Positions 9,283-19,403 of a DNA stretch of 64,000 nt are shown here, in pieces (the first letter of the stretch is position 1; every line of letters starts with the position of its first letter). Source of the stretch: CAVPDG01 sp963702535 (GTDB lineage: Bacteria; Chloroflexota; Anaerolineae; Anaerolineales; UBA4823); the NCBI GenBank assembly GCA_963702535.1, contig CAVPDG010000016.1, positions 124,001 to 188,000 of the forward strand, given 5' to 3'. The position numbers and the translations under genes are program-made. Below the pieces are notes generated by a model, which was not told the DNA's origin, ran no database searches, and saw nothing but the letters and a program-made list of their open reading frames with translations.

Positions 9283-10546
9283 CTAAGGGACGATCCTGGC
9301 GGTCATGCCCCACAGCAGGGGCATTCGCCGGTTGCAAGCCGATTTTGGCGTGGTAGAACACATCGCCCTCGTCTTCGGTGTAGTACTGGCGGATGGATTC
9401 CACCACCCCATCCAGCGCCACTCCGGGTAGGCATCCAGCGAGAGGGAGATGCGCTCGCCCGGCTGCAGGCGGACGACATCCTCTTCACCCAGGTCCTGGG
9501 TTTCCACGACCCAATCCGAAAGATCGGCAACCACCGCCAGGGTCTGTCCGGGGATGGCCGATTCGCCCTGCTTGACGTTGAGGTCCACCAGCGTGCCCGC
9601 AATGGGGGAGACCACTTGCGTATTCTGCAGGGCAGCCTGTGCGGCAGCCAGCCCGGCTTCGGCTGCCTCCAGCCTGGCGCTCGCAACGGCGAGCTGGTCC
9701 GGGTCTGGACCCTCCAGCCATTTCATTCGTTCCTGCTCAGCCTGGTGCAGGCGCGCATCCGCCTGCGCCAGGGCGGAGCGAGCCAGGGCAAGGTCGATCT
9801 CGTCCAGGGGCTTGAGCAGGTCTTCGGTTTTCTTTTTGGCGTCCACGGCGCGCCGCTCAGAATAGGCGACCTTTTTTTCCATCAGGGTCAGCAGCAGCTC
9901 GAACTCGTGGCGGCTGACAAACTTCCAGATGATGTCGCGCCGCTTGTTGTACAGGCGCTGCGCTTTCGCCAGGTCATCGCGGTCTTTGGCGAGGCGCTTC
10001 TCCGCCAGCAACAGGTTGGCTTTCGCCTGGTCGATGCGCGACTGGCTCTTCGAGCGCTGCAGGCTGGCGAGCCGATCGGCTGCCAACGCCTGCGCCTTTT
10101 CAGCCTGCTTGAGCGCTAGCGTGGCGTCCGCCAGGGAGACTGCCGCCGTGCGCTGGAGGTCATCCACCGCCTGGCGGGCAAGCACCACCTGCAGCTCGGC
10201 AGCCGCCACAGCGGAAGCGTAACGATCATAGCTATCCAGGCGCAGCAGCACGCTGCCCTGCTCGACCCGATCACCTTCTTTAACCAACAAAGACTCCACT
10301 CGCCCCGGCTGCAGCACGCCCAGCTCCACGTAGCGGCGCGGCTCGACCTGACCCTTGATCGCCGGAGGCGCATTCCGGGGCAGGCGGATGCGCTAGGCCG
10401 TGGCAGCCTGAGCCAACGCCGGGGTGGAACGCCACAGCCGGCTCGCCAATCCCAGGCAGGTGAAGACAACCAGCAGGGCGAGCAGGAAAAAGCGGGAAGG
10501 GCGGGGGAGAGGGGCTGATCTGAGGCGCGGACGGATCAGCTGGCAT
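9283..10546 (-). CDS. HlyD/RND-type periplasmic adaptor, disrupted
   Basis: This is the second of two adaptor (membrane fusion) proteins in the ABC export operon. After a hydrophobic segment (SRFFLLALLVVFTCLG in the reconstructed frame) comes the lipoyl-like half GRVESLLVKEGDRVEQG, a coiled coil of about 170 residues rich in Ala, Lys and Glu, then the second half VVSPIAGTLVDLNVKQGE and a beta-barrel. An in-frame TAG at 10393-10395 separates the membrane segment from the rest. The frame slips near 9420 and 9345; the true C-terminus is probably LLWGMTARIVP. The start near 10546 is uncertain. Confidence 0.75.
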
Positions 10547-10554
10547 ACCCGCCT

Positions 10555-11730
10555 CTACTCGGCAAACTCCACGGTAACCGTCATCCCCCAGCGCAAGCGG
10601 GGGTCGCTTTCATCCAGATTGATGTGCGCCGTATAGGTGACATCGCCGAACTTCTCGACATAGAGCTGGCTGATCGATTCCACCGTCCCGGCAAGCTGCA
10701 GGTCGGGCAGGGCGTCGGGGGTAATGGTAGCCGGCTGCCCCACCGCAACCCGGGGGATCTCCATCTCGTTCAAGTCGTTCGTCTCCACTTTCCATTGGCT
10801 GAAATCGGCGACGATGGCGACCGGCTTCAGCGGGGTCGCCTGCTCCCCTACCTTCAGATCCAGCTTGACCAGCGTGCCGGAGATGGGCGAGACCAGCTCG
10901 GCGTCAGCCAGGGCGTCTTTGGCGGCGTTCAAGGCGCTTTCGGCGGCGTTGAGGCGCGCCTGGGCGGCTTCCAGCAGGTCAGGATCCGGTCCCGATTGCA
11001 CATCCGCGTAATCGCTCTCAGCCAGGGCGAGGCGCGCCTGGGCAAGCGAGAGGCTGGCGTCGGCAATGGAAAGGTCGATCTCGTTGGGCGAGCCCTGCAG
11101 GTTGTTGAGCAGGCGCACGGCGTTATCGTATTTACGCTGAGCGTCAGCCAGCTTGGATAGGTAGGTCGCCCGCGTGACGTCATCTTCGGGCTTGCGCTCG
11201 TAGCGGGCGTAGTCTTCCTGGGCGCTGTCCAGCTTATCTTTCAGGACGATCACATCCGCCGTGGCGGAGTCGATATCCGTCTGGCGGCTGCCCTTGTTCA
11301 GGTTGTTGAGGTAGCGCTCGGCGTCGCGTACAGCATCGCGCGCTGCGGCGACGGCTTGCAGGGCGGCGGCCGTGTTTACCTCCGCATCCTCATTCAAAGA
11401 CTTCAACGCCTGGCGGGCATTCACCGCCTCCAGCTCGGCAGCCGATACGGCGGAAGCCAGGCGCGGTCCCTGGTCCAGGCGGGCGATCACCTGCCCGGCT
11501 TGCACGGCATCGCCTTCCTGCACGAGCAGCTCGGAGACCGCGCCGCCCATGTTGAAGGCAAGGTCGACATATTCCTTGGGCGCCAGCTTGCCCTCCACCT
11601 TCAAGCCGCCGGGGATCTGCACCGTGGGCACAGCATCCACCGTGATGGACGGCGTGCTCGCCGGAGACTGGCAGCCCCACAGCGCCACCCCGGACAGTAA
11701 TACAATTAATATATGGATCATTTTCTTCAC
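10555..11730 (-). CDS. HlyD/RND-type periplasmic adaptor lipoprotein
   Basis: An intact adaptor of about 391 residues from a GTG at 11730 preceded by AGAAGG. The signal MKKMIHILIVLLSGVALWGC has a lipobox ending in Cys. VSELLVQEGDAVQAGQ and VSPISGTLVKLDLKVGE are the two halves of the lipoyl-like domain, separated by a long coiled coil (about residues 90-260). VAVGQPATI and LAGTVESISQLY belong to the barrel domain. It lies between the FtsX permease and a homologous second adaptor, so it should link the permease to the cell exterior. Confidence 0.85.
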   Translation of the reverse strand: MKKMIHILIVLLSGVALWGCQSPASTPSITVDAVPTVQIPGGLKVEGKLAPKEYVDLAFNMGGAVSELLVQEGDAVQAGQVIARLDQGPRLASAVSAAELEAVNARQALKSLNEDAEVNTAAALQAVAAARDAVRDAERYLNNLNKGSRQTDIDSATADVIVLKDKLDSAQEDYARYERKPEDDVTRATYLSKLADAQRKYDNAVRLLNNLQGSPNEIDLSIADASLSLAQARLALAESDYADVQSGPDPDLLEAAQARLNAAESALNAAKDALADAELVSPISGTLVKLDLKVGEQATPLKPVAIVADFSQWKVETNDLNEMEIPRVAVGQPATITPDALPDLQLAGTVESISQLYVEKFGDVTYTAHINLDESDPRLRWGMTVTVEFAE

Positions 11731-11799
11731 ATCATCACCTTCTCTCAAGGCAAGTCAAGGTTCCTGCAATTTGCGCATGAACTAACGGGAGAAGAATTC

Positions 11800-11844
11800 T
11801 TTGCAGTTAGTTTTGGCGGCAAAGCCGATAACACTAACTGCAAA
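11800..11844. repeat. Inverted repeat between permease and adaptor genes
   Basis: TTTGCAGTTAGT (11800-11811) and ACTAACTGCAAA (11833-11844) form a 12-bp perfect stem with a 21-nt spacer. It lies 10 bp after the permease stop on the minus strand. It may be an internal processing or partial termination site within the operon. Confidence 0.45.
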
Positions 11845-11854
11845 AGCTAAGATT

Positions 11855-14269
11855 CTATTCATAAGCCAGCACCTCCCGGATGGTGAGGTGGGTTACACTG
11901 CGCGCCGGCATGCACACTGGCGACGATCGAAAGGATCACCACAACCACCAACCAGAGCACAAAACCAATAGGGGTAAAGCCAAAATTAGCCGAGCCACCA
12001 AATAACGATTGGCTGATGGCATCCGACATCAGGGAGCTGATGGGGAAAGCCGCCAGCGATGCCAATACCCAGCTGATCAAGCCGATCATGCCTCCCTCCA
12101 GCAGCACGGTGACCATCAGCATGCGGTCAGAAGCGCCAACGGCGCGCAATACCCCGACCTCACGCGTGCGCTCCATGACGTTCAAGCTCATGGCGCCGGT
12201 CAGCCCGATACTGCCCACCAGGGCGGTTAAGATCGAGAGGAAAAGCAGCAGGGCGGTGATGACATTGAACCCATCCTGCGCCATCTGGCTCATGGATTGA
12301 CCCGGGGTCAGGTCCACCACGGTGATGCCATAGCTTTTCAGGTGCGCTTCGATCGCCCTGCCCAGGGCTTGCTGCTCGTCTTGCGTCAGGTCCGAGCGGT
12401 CGGAGACCACACGGTAGGCGGCGGCGCGCCCCTCCTGGTGCGTCAGGCTGGTCAGGTACTCATAGCTGGTATAAGCGGCATAGCCACTGACCTTGCCCGC
12501 CAACTGGTAAAAACCGACGACCACCCAATCAGTCTCGTCGCCGTTGACCCGCAGGCGGATGGTATCGCCCACCTTGAGATCGGGATAGCGGTCACGGAAA
12601 AGCTCGCTCAAGGTGATGGCATTCTGGTCGCCGGGACGATCCAGCGCCCCTCCACCAGGATCGGCTTGACCAGCGGGCTGGCCGCCGGCGGCGCCAGCAG
12701 GGAAACACTCTCGCCGACCGAGTCGTCCGCCTTTAGCAGCTCGGTGCGGGCAAACGCCCAGCCCTCCACCATCTTGACGCCGGGCACTTCCTGAATCAAG
12801 GAGGAGATCTCAGTGATCGGGTAGGTGCGATCCAGGGTGACATTCACATCCGCCAAAAAATACTGGATGATTTGTCCCACATAATCGAGCAGGGAAACGC
12901 GCACGTTGAAAGTGGCGATGAAGATCGCTCCACCGAGTGATAGTGTCAGGACGGTCAAGAAGAGCCGGCCTTTGCGCCGGAAAGTGTTGCGCAAGGAGAT
13001 CAGCAGCAACATGGACACATTGCGCAGGCGGCTGATGCGCCGGTCGAGCCAGCCCTGGTTTGGCGGATGGTCTTGCTGAATACCACTGAGCGCTTCTTGC
13101 ACGCTGATTTTTGTGCCCTGCCGGACAGGAAAAAAGGCGGCGATCTGCGGCATCATGATCGCCAGGACGACCTCGATCAGAACCACTCCAGGCACAATCC
13201 GGAAGCCATAGAACGTGGTATTCATCATCTGAGTCAGGTAGCCGACTATCGAATAAGCCACCACGAAGGATAGCGGCAAGGCAATTGCCAGGGCAAGCAG
13301 CCCGTAGAGCAAATTCAACATCAGGTAGATACCAGCAATCTGCGTGCGCCGGGCGCCGACCGACTTCAAAATGCCGATCTGCTGCACCTGCTGGTTCAAG
13401 ATCGCCTGCAAGGTATTGGTAATTAAAAAACCGCTCAGAAAAGACTGCCAGCAAGCCAATCACAATCAATACGGACAACACAGCCTGGGCAAGGTAGAGG
13501 TTCGGATGGTCGAAAGAGCTACGCAGCTCCGTGCTGCTAATCGTAACATCGTTCTTTTTCAGCATCAGCAGGATGGTTTCAACGCTACCCAGGTAATTCG
13601 CATCCGTGCTATCCCCGTCTACAGTTACATACAATCTATTGAAGCGCTTGGGCAAGGGCTGCTCCAGTGTCTCCAGGGTATCCTGGTTGATGTAGCCTTG
13701 AACCGGCGCTCTAAAGTACCCGCCCATGCTAAGGAAGCTGCTCCAATCGTCTGGTCCTTGACAATGCCTACCAGCTTGAGCTGTTGGGTTTTGCCGGAGG
13801 GCAGCTCCAGGGTAACCTTCTCTCCGATCTGAGCGTTTACATCTTGCAGCTTATGCTGGTCCACCACAATCTCGCCATCGCCAGGGGGCCAGACTCCCGT
13901 CAACCAGGGTCACCAGGTTCACCTGCTGCTCGCCAGGATTGCGCAGCGCCTGGATATCGATGGCGCTCCACTTCTGTGGATTTGTCAGCAGCCGGGTGCT
14001 GAAGAAACGAACACCGATAGCCTGCTTCACGCCCTCAATAGCTGCTATGTGGTCAACCAGCCCTTGCGAGAACAAGCTCGACTGGATGGTGACATTGGAC
14101 GGATTGGCGCCGCGTAGCCGCGCCGCATATCATCCAGCGACACGGCATAAATGGTGGCGATCACGCCCAGGGCAAACAAGCCAACAGCGATCGAGGCCAC
14201 CACCAGGATCGAGCGCGTGCGGTTGCCCCACAGGTCGGCAATCACCTTCTGCCAGCGTGGGCGGATCAT
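11855..14269 (-). CDS. MacB/FtsX-type ABC transporter permease, disrupted by several frameshifts
   Basis: The start MIRPRWQKVIADLWGNR is at 14269, overlapping the ATPase stop in ATGA. The fragments, read in order, give a protein of about 800 residues with an N-terminal membrane segment (ILVVASIAVGLFALGVIATI), a first extracytoplasmic domain, three membrane helices with LNQQVQQIGILKSVGARR, a middle helix before LRNTFRRKGRLFLTVLTL, a second domain, and three more helices with MERTREVGVLRAVGAS. It ends HLTIREVLAYE at a TAG (11855-11857). Slips are near 14115, 13900, 13690, 13460, 12620 and 11900. The two-FtsX-domain layout fits lipid, peptide or drug export. Confidence 0.75.
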
Positions 14270-15406
14270 GCGCTTGCCTCCCTTCGCCGCTCAGGCAGAG
14301 CCAAGAGCGCCCGCTCCTGCAAAAACTGGCGCAGAGCCAGCCGGGCAGCCAATCCCCGGCAAATTCCAGCCCGCTCCCAACCAGCAATTCCAGCGGCTCG
14401 GGACCAACAGCGCGCAGGGTGATCTGATCCAGACCGGCCGCCTGCACATCGAACGATGTCAACAGATTTCCTTCACCAAGTCCGGTGAGAGGCGAGGCGC
14501 TTCCGGGCGCGCCGGAGCAGACAGCTCCAGGCAGCCGGCAGTCACCAGCACCATCCAGTCAGCGCCGGATGTGTCCAGACCCAGCGGCTCCCCGGTCGAT
14601 TGGGTGCGCGGCTGCAGGTGGTGGGTCAGCCAGAGCATGGGGGAATGGCTCAAGCCGTGCAAAGCGCTGGCGACCCAGGGGCTGATCAGCTCGCCATCCG
14701 AGATGAGCAAGGTGCGCATGGTGCGCGCCGCCAGGCCGATATCATGGGTGACCATCAGGATGGATTTGCCCTGGTCGATCAGCGCCGCGAACAGGTCGAA
14801 GACCTCGTCGGCGGTGCGCGAATCCAGGTTGCCGGTCGGCTCATCGGCGATCAGGATGGGCGGGTCGTTGGCCAGGGCGCGGGCAATGGCGGCGCTCTGC
14901 TGCTGACCGCCCGATACGGCGGCGGGGAGCTTTTCGGCAAAGCGCTCAAGCCCGACGAGCTTGAGCAGCTCCAGGGCGCGCCCCTCACGGACGGCGGGCG
15001 CGTAACGCCCGCTGAGGTACATGGGCAGCATCACGTTCTCGAGCAGGGTCAGCGTGGGCAGCAATTGGAAGAACTGGAAGACAATCCCCAGGTTCTTGCC
15101 GCGCCAGACCGACATGTCGTTCTCGCTCAGGTTGTGGACGTAGGTATCGCCGACGCGCACCGTCCCCGAGGTGGGATGGTCGATGCCGGTAATCATATTC
15201 ACCAGCGTGGATTTCCCGCTGCCCGATTTGCCCACCACGCTGACAAACTCGCCGGGGTAAAAGCAGGCAGATACCCTGTTTAACGCCGTGAACTCACCGG
15301 CGGCGTTCTTGAAGGTCTTGACGATATCGCTCATGCTGATCAGCGGCTCGCCGGAGCACTGGTCAGGCGCGGGAAAATAGTTGGGGATTACGTTGGCGGT
15401 TGCCAT
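14267..15406 (-). CDS. ABC transporter ATPase (MacB/LolD type) with C-terminal extension
   Basis: Walker A GKSGSGKSTL, Q-loop VFQFFQ, signature SGGQQQSAAIARAL, Walker B ILIADEPTGNLDS and the H-loop VTHD are all visible. In the signature the usual Arg after QQQ is Ser. About 100 residues follow the ATPase core, unlike the first ATPase. The clean frame stops at 14459, but the sequence goes on in another frame (TSFDVQAAGLDQITLRAV, then RREASA) to a TGA overlapping the permease start, so one or two indels are likely near 14460 and 14340. The start at 15406 has a GAGG upstream; 15445 is an alternative. Confidence 0.82.
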
Positions 15407-15419
15407 TGGGGAGCTTGCC

Positions 15420-16166
15420 TCAGGACTCGTCTTCGATCTGCCCATCTACCAGGCGCAGGGTGCGCGACATGCGCCGCGCTAAGCCCTGATCGTGGGTGAC
15501 CATGACGATCGTCTTGCCCTGCTCTATCAAGTGCGAGAAGATCTGGAAGATGATCTCAGCCGTCACCGAATCCAGGCGGCCGGTGGGCTCATCGGCGACG
15601 ATGAACTTCGGATCATTGGCGAGGGCGCGGGCGATCGCCACGCGCTGCTGCTGACCGCCCGAGATGGCAGACGGGAGCTTGCGGATGTGGTCTTCCAACT
15701 CAACCAGGCGCAACAGCTCCTCGGCGCGCTGCTGGCTGGCGCCGGGGCGGTAGCCGCCGCACACATCCATGGGCAGGACGACATTTTGCACCAGGTTCAA
15801 GGTCGGCATCAGGTAGAACGACTGGTAGATGAGACCCACGTTGCGCCCGCGCCAGGCAGCCAGGCGGTTCTCATCCAGCTGGTGCACCGGCACGCCCTCT
15901 ACCCACACCTCGCCGCGCGTCAGGTGATCGACGCCGGTGAGCATATTGATCAGGGTGGTCTTCCCCGAGCCCGATTTACCGATAATGCCAAGAAACTCGC
16001 CCGGGTAGACATCCAGGTTGATCCCTTTAAGCGCGATAAAGTCCCCTGCCGCGGTTTTATACGCCTTGACGACATCGCGCATGCGAATGAGGGGTTGGAT
16101 GCCATTCTGGTTCAGTGCTTCAGGGGGAATTGCCTGGCGAGCGCTACCATTTCCATTACCGTTCAA
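15420..16166 (-). CDS. ABC transporter ATPase (MacB/LolD type)
   Basis: A 248-residue nucleotide-binding subunit with Walker A GKSGSGKTTL, signature SGGQQQRVAIARAL, Walker B FIVADEPTGRLDS and VTHDQG. The start is probably a TTG at 16166, preceded by AGGAA at 8 bp. It is the first gene of the export operon and overlaps or abuts the second ATPase. Two different ATPases with one two-domain permease suggest a heterodimeric engine. It is divergent from the TetR gene, the usual setting for a regulated efflux system. Confidence 0.88.
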   Translation of the reverse strand: MNGNGNGSARQAIPPEALNQNGIQPLIRMRDVVKAYKTAAGDFIALKGINLDVYPGEFLGIIGKSGSGKTTLINMLTGVDHLTRGEVWVEGVPVHQLDENRLAAWRGRNVGLIYQSFYLMPTLNLVQNVVLPMDVCGGYRPGASQQRAEELLRLVELEDHIRKLPSAISGGQQQRVAIARALANDPKFIVADEPTGRLDSVTAEIIFQIFSHLIEQGKTIVMVTHDQGLARRMSRTLRLVDGQIEDES

Positions 16167-16193
16167 AGCAGCAAATTCCTAATCTGATATTAA

Positions 16194-16245
16194 TAAACAC
16201 CATGTAGTATAATAAACAACCTGCCAGATATAGACAGGGTGTTTA
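16194..16245. promoter_or_regulatory. Inverted repeat and -10 element in the TetR/efflux divergent region
   Basis: TAAACACC (16194-16201) and GGTGTTTA (16238-16245) are perfect 8-bp inverted arms 36 bp apart. Between them, TATACT on the minus strand (16206-16211) could be the -10 of the efflux operon. The location between a TetR gene and its likely target suggests an operator, but the spacing is wide for one TetR dimer. Confidence 0.4.
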
Positions 16246-16309
16246 GAAATTATACGGGGATGCTTTCCCTTGTCAACCACCAATCCGGCGAAGAGTACAT
16301 TATTGAACA

Positions 16310-16969
16310 ATGCCCCCAGAAATGTCCAAAACTGCGCAAGCCGAGAGGAAAGAGGACCGGCGTGTCAGCCGCACTCGCCGCCAGTTGCGCGAGGCGCTGC
16401 TCGCCCTGATCCTGGAAAAGGGCTTCGACGCGGTGACGATCGAAGAGATCACCGAGCGCGCCGACCTGGGGCGGACGACTTTCTACCTGCATTACCGGGA
16501 TAAAGAAGACCTGCTGATGGAGAGCATCGGCGAGCTGGTGGACGACCTGATCGCGCAGATGTCGCACCTGCCGCCGGAAAGGTGGCGGCTCGAGGACGGG
16601 TCATTCTCCCAGGTGCCATCTCCTGCGATCACCCTGCCCTTCCAGCACGTAGCAAAAAACGCCAGCCTGTACCGCATCATCCTGCGCGGCGAGGGCTCGT
16701 ATACCGTCTCCAGGCGGCTGCGGGCGATCATCGTCCAGGCTTGCGAAACGATGATCCAGGTGCTGCTCAAAAAGGAACAGCTCGCCATGCTGAACCCCCA
16801 GGCGCCGATGGAAATTATCCTCAATTACCTGGCGGGCGCCTGGCTGGGGCTGGTCACCTGGTGGCTGGAGAACGATATGCCCTACACGGAGGAGGAGATG
16901 GCGCTGATGTTCCAGAAGCTGATTATGTACGGCACAGCAGACGTCCTGGGAGTATTGCCGCAAGGATAG
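16310..16969 (+). CDS. TetR family transcriptional regulator
   Basis: A 219-residue protein (215 if the ATG at 16322 is used). The helix-turn-helix is at about residues 30-65: RQLREALLALILEKGFDAVTIEEI then LGRTTFYLHY, the classic TetR recognition helix ending. The C-terminal ligand domain includes MALMFQKLIMYG. It is transcribed away from the ABC/HlyD export operon and is its most likely repressor. The inducer cannot be predicted. Confidence 0.88.
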   Translation: MPPEMSKTAQAERKEDRRVSRTRRQLREALLALILEKGFDAVTIEEITERADLGRTTFYLHYRDKEDLLMESIGELVDDLIAQMSHLPPERWRLEDGSFSQVPSPAITLPFQHVAKNASLYRIILRGEGSYTVSRRLRAIIVQACETMIQVLLKKEQLAMLNPQAPMEIILNYLAGAWLGLVTWWLENDMPYTEEEMALMFQKLIMYGTADVLGVLPQG

Positions 16970-17028
16970 GAGAAGAAGTTATAATTCCCCCATTCTAGAA
17001 AACAGACTGACGGGTGATAGGATGAGGC

Positions 17029-18261
17029 ATGAAAACTGACCTTGACGCATTGATGGAAGCCAACGAAATCGACGCCCTGCTGGTTACCGGACCAGCGCAA
17101 CACAATCCCGCCATGTACTACTTCACCGGCGGCTGGCACATCTCGCAAGGCGACCTGATCAAGAAGCGCGGGCAAGAGCCTGTGCTCTTCTACAACTCGA
17201 TGGAGCGTGACGAAGCCGCCAAGACCGGCTTGCAAACCAAGGACCTCGGCGATTACCGCCTGCGTGACCTGCTGAAGGAAAAGAACGGCAACATGGTCAA
17301 AGCGACGGCGCTGCGCTACCAGAAGATGCTGGAAGAGCTGGGCATCCAGGCGGGGCGCGTGGCGCTGTTCGGCAAGGCTGAGGCGGGGGCGGCGCACGCC
17401 ATCTTCTCCCGCCTGGAGAAAGCCATGCCGGGGCTCTCCATCGTCGGGCAGATGGACGATTCGCTGCTGATGCAAGCCATGGCGACCAAAGACGAGCAGG
17501 AAATCTCCCGCATGCGGCGCATGGGACAGGTGACCACCGCCGTGGTGGGTCAGGTAGCCGATTTCTTGACCGCCCACAGCGTGAGAGATGGGGTGCTGGT
17601 CAAGGGGGATGGCGAGCCGCTGACCATCGGGGATGTCAAGAGCCGCATCAACCTGTGGCTGGCGGAACGCGGCGCCGAGAACCCCGAGGGCACCATCTTC
17701 GCCATCGGCCGCGATTCCGGTGTCCCCCACAGCTCAGGCAACCCCAGCGATGCCCTGCGCCTCGGGCAGACCATCGTCTTCGATATCTTCCCCTGCGAGG
17801 CGGGCGGCGGCTACTTCTACGATTTCACCCGCACCTGGTGCCTGGGCTACGCCCCGGATGAAGCCCTGGCGCTTTACGAGGACGTCTTCAGCGTGTACCG
17901 GGAAATCATGGATTCACTCGAGCCGGGCGTGCACTGCCCGGAGTACCAGCGCCGCGCTTGCGAGCTCTTTGAAGCGCGCGGGCATAAAACCATCGAGAAG
18001 GACCCGGCAACGCAGGAAGGCTACGTCCACTCGCTGGGTCACGGGCTGGGGCTGAACGTCCACGAGCGACCGTGGTTCGGGCGCAACGCCAACGCCGAAG
18101 ACCGGCTGGACCCGGGCGCGGTGGTCACCATCGAGCCGGGGCTGTATTACCCGGAGCGCGGGCTGGGCGTGCGCCTGGAAGACACGGTCTGGATGCGCCC
18201 GGACGGCAAAGCGGAGATCCTGGCGGATTTCCCGCTGGACCTGGTATTACCCATGAAATAA
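17029..18261 (+). CDS. M24 family aminopeptidase (Xaa-Pro aminopeptidase type)
   Basis: A 410-residue metallopeptidase. The N-terminal creatinase-like domain spans about residues 1-150. The five metal ligands of the pita-bread fold are visible: Asp in VFDIFP, Asp in YDFTRTW, His in HSLGHGLGL, Glu in TIEPGLYY and Glu in VRLEDTVW. It should remove N-terminal residues from proline-containing peptides in the cytoplasm. The start follows AGGATGAGGC. It lies 16 bp before tsaD and is probably co-transcribed with it. Confidence 0.9.
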   Translation: MKTDLDALMEANEIDALLVTGPAQHNPAMYYFTGGWHISQGDLIKKRGQEPVLFYNSMERDEAAKTGLQTKDLGDYRLRDLLKEKNGNMVKATALRYQKMLEELGIQAGRVALFGKAEAGAAHAIFSRLEKAMPGLSIVGQMDDSLLMQAMATKDEQEISRMRRMGQVTTAVVGQVADFLTAHSVRDGVLVKGDGEPLTIGDVKSRINLWLAERGAENPEGTIFAIGRDSGVPHSSGNPSDALRLGQTIVFDIFPCEAGGGYFYDFTRTWCLGYAPDEALALYEDVFSVYREIMDSLEPGVHCPEYQRRACELFEARGHKTIEKDPATQEGYVHSLGHGLGLNVHERPWFGRNANAEDRLDPGAVVTIEPGLYYPERGLGVRLEDTVWMRPDGKAEILADFPLDLVLPMK

Positions 18262-18277
18262 GCCGCGGACGGATGCC

Positions 18278-19347
18278 ATGCCTCCTCAAGCCAAAACCAA
18301 GCCTGACCCCGTTCAACCCGCCCTGCCTGCCGCCCGCATCCTGGGGATCGAAACCTCCTGCGACGAGACCGCCGCGGCGGTGGTCGAGAACGGGCGCGCC
18401 ATCCTTTCCTCGCTGGTGGCGTCGCAGGTAAGCCTGCACGCCCAGTTCGGAGGCATCTTCCCGGAAGTGGCTTCCCGCGAGCACATCCGCGCCATCTACC
18501 CGATCATCGAAGGGGCGCTGCAGCAGGCGCACCTGAACTTGCAGGACGTGGACGCCATCGCCGTGACGCGCGGTCCCGGGCTGCCCGGCTCGCTGGTCGT
18601 CGGCTTGAACGCTGCCAAGGGGCTGGCGCTGGGCAGCAACCTGCCCCTGATTGGCGTCAACCACCTGGAGGCGCACCTGTACTCCGCCTGGCTGCACGAC
18701 GCCGAAGCCACCCCGCCCCCCGAGCCGGCGTTTCCGCTGCTGGCGCTGATCGTCTCGGGAGGACATAGCGAGCTGGTGCTGATGACCGGGCACCTGCACT
18801 ACCAGCGGCTGGGTGGCACGCTGGACGACGCCGCCGGCGAAGCCTTCGATAAAGTCGCCCGGCTGATCGGGCTGGCTTACCCAGGCGGTCCAGCCATCCA
18901 GCGCGCCGCCGAGGGCGGCAATCCAAACGCCTTCGATTTCCCCGCGCCTGGCTGGAGGAGAGCTGGAACTTCTCCTTCAGCGGGCTGAAGACCGCCGTTC
19001 TGCGCGAAGTGCGGCGCATCCAGGAGCGCGGCCAGCCGCTGCCGGTCACTCACCTGGCAGCCAGTTTTCAAGAGGCGGTGGTGGAGGTGCTGGTGGGGAA
19101 GACGCTCAAAGCAGCAGACGCCTTCCAGGCGAAAGAGATCCTGGTGGCAGGCGGTGTCTCCGCCAACCGCGCACTGCGCCAGGCTTTCCAGGCAAAATCC
19201 AGGCTTCCGGTGCACGTCCCGCCGGTCGCCCTGTGCACCGACAACGCAGCCATGATCGCCGCGGCGGGCTACTACCGCTTTATCCAGGGTCAACGCGACG
19301 CGCTGGATATGGATGCGCTACCCAACTGGCCCGTCAACGAACTTTAA
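18278..19347 (+). CDS. tsaD: tRNA N6-adenosine threonylcarbamoyltransferase TsaD, frameshifted
   Basis: Transfers the threonylcarbamoyl group to A37 of ANN-decoding tRNAs. ILGIETSCDETAAAVV opens the ASKHA fold; NHLEAHLYSAWL holds the HxxxH metal site; LIVSGGHSELV and LDDAAGEAFDKVARLIGL follow. The frame slips at about 18945-18955 (after FDFP) and continues as SWNFSFSGLKTAVLRE, ILVAGGVSANRALR and CTDNAAMIAAAGYYR to 19347. As an essential gene it is almost certainly intact in the organism. There is a short Pro-rich N-terminal extension before the fold. Confidence 0.92.
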
Positions 19348-19358
19348 TGTGAAGTGAT

Positions 19359-19391
19359 CCCGCAAAATGGGGTCGCACCCTATTTTGCGGG
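19359..19391. terminator. Convergent terminator hairpin (tsaD / phosphoesterase)
   Basis: CCCGCAAAATGGGG (19359-19372) pairs with CCCTATTTTGCGGG (19378-19391) with one G-T pair and a 5-nt loop. It lies between two convergent genes, so it probably serves both strands. It resembles the hairpins at 1543 and 37448 in having an A/T block next to four G or C. Confidence 0.65.
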
Positions 19392-19403
19392 CTCCTCTGA
19401 CCT

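Noticed and set aside
11800..11844. Transposon end or attachment site
   Set aside because: There is no target duplication or recombinase nearby, and the repeat fits an operon-internal hairpin.
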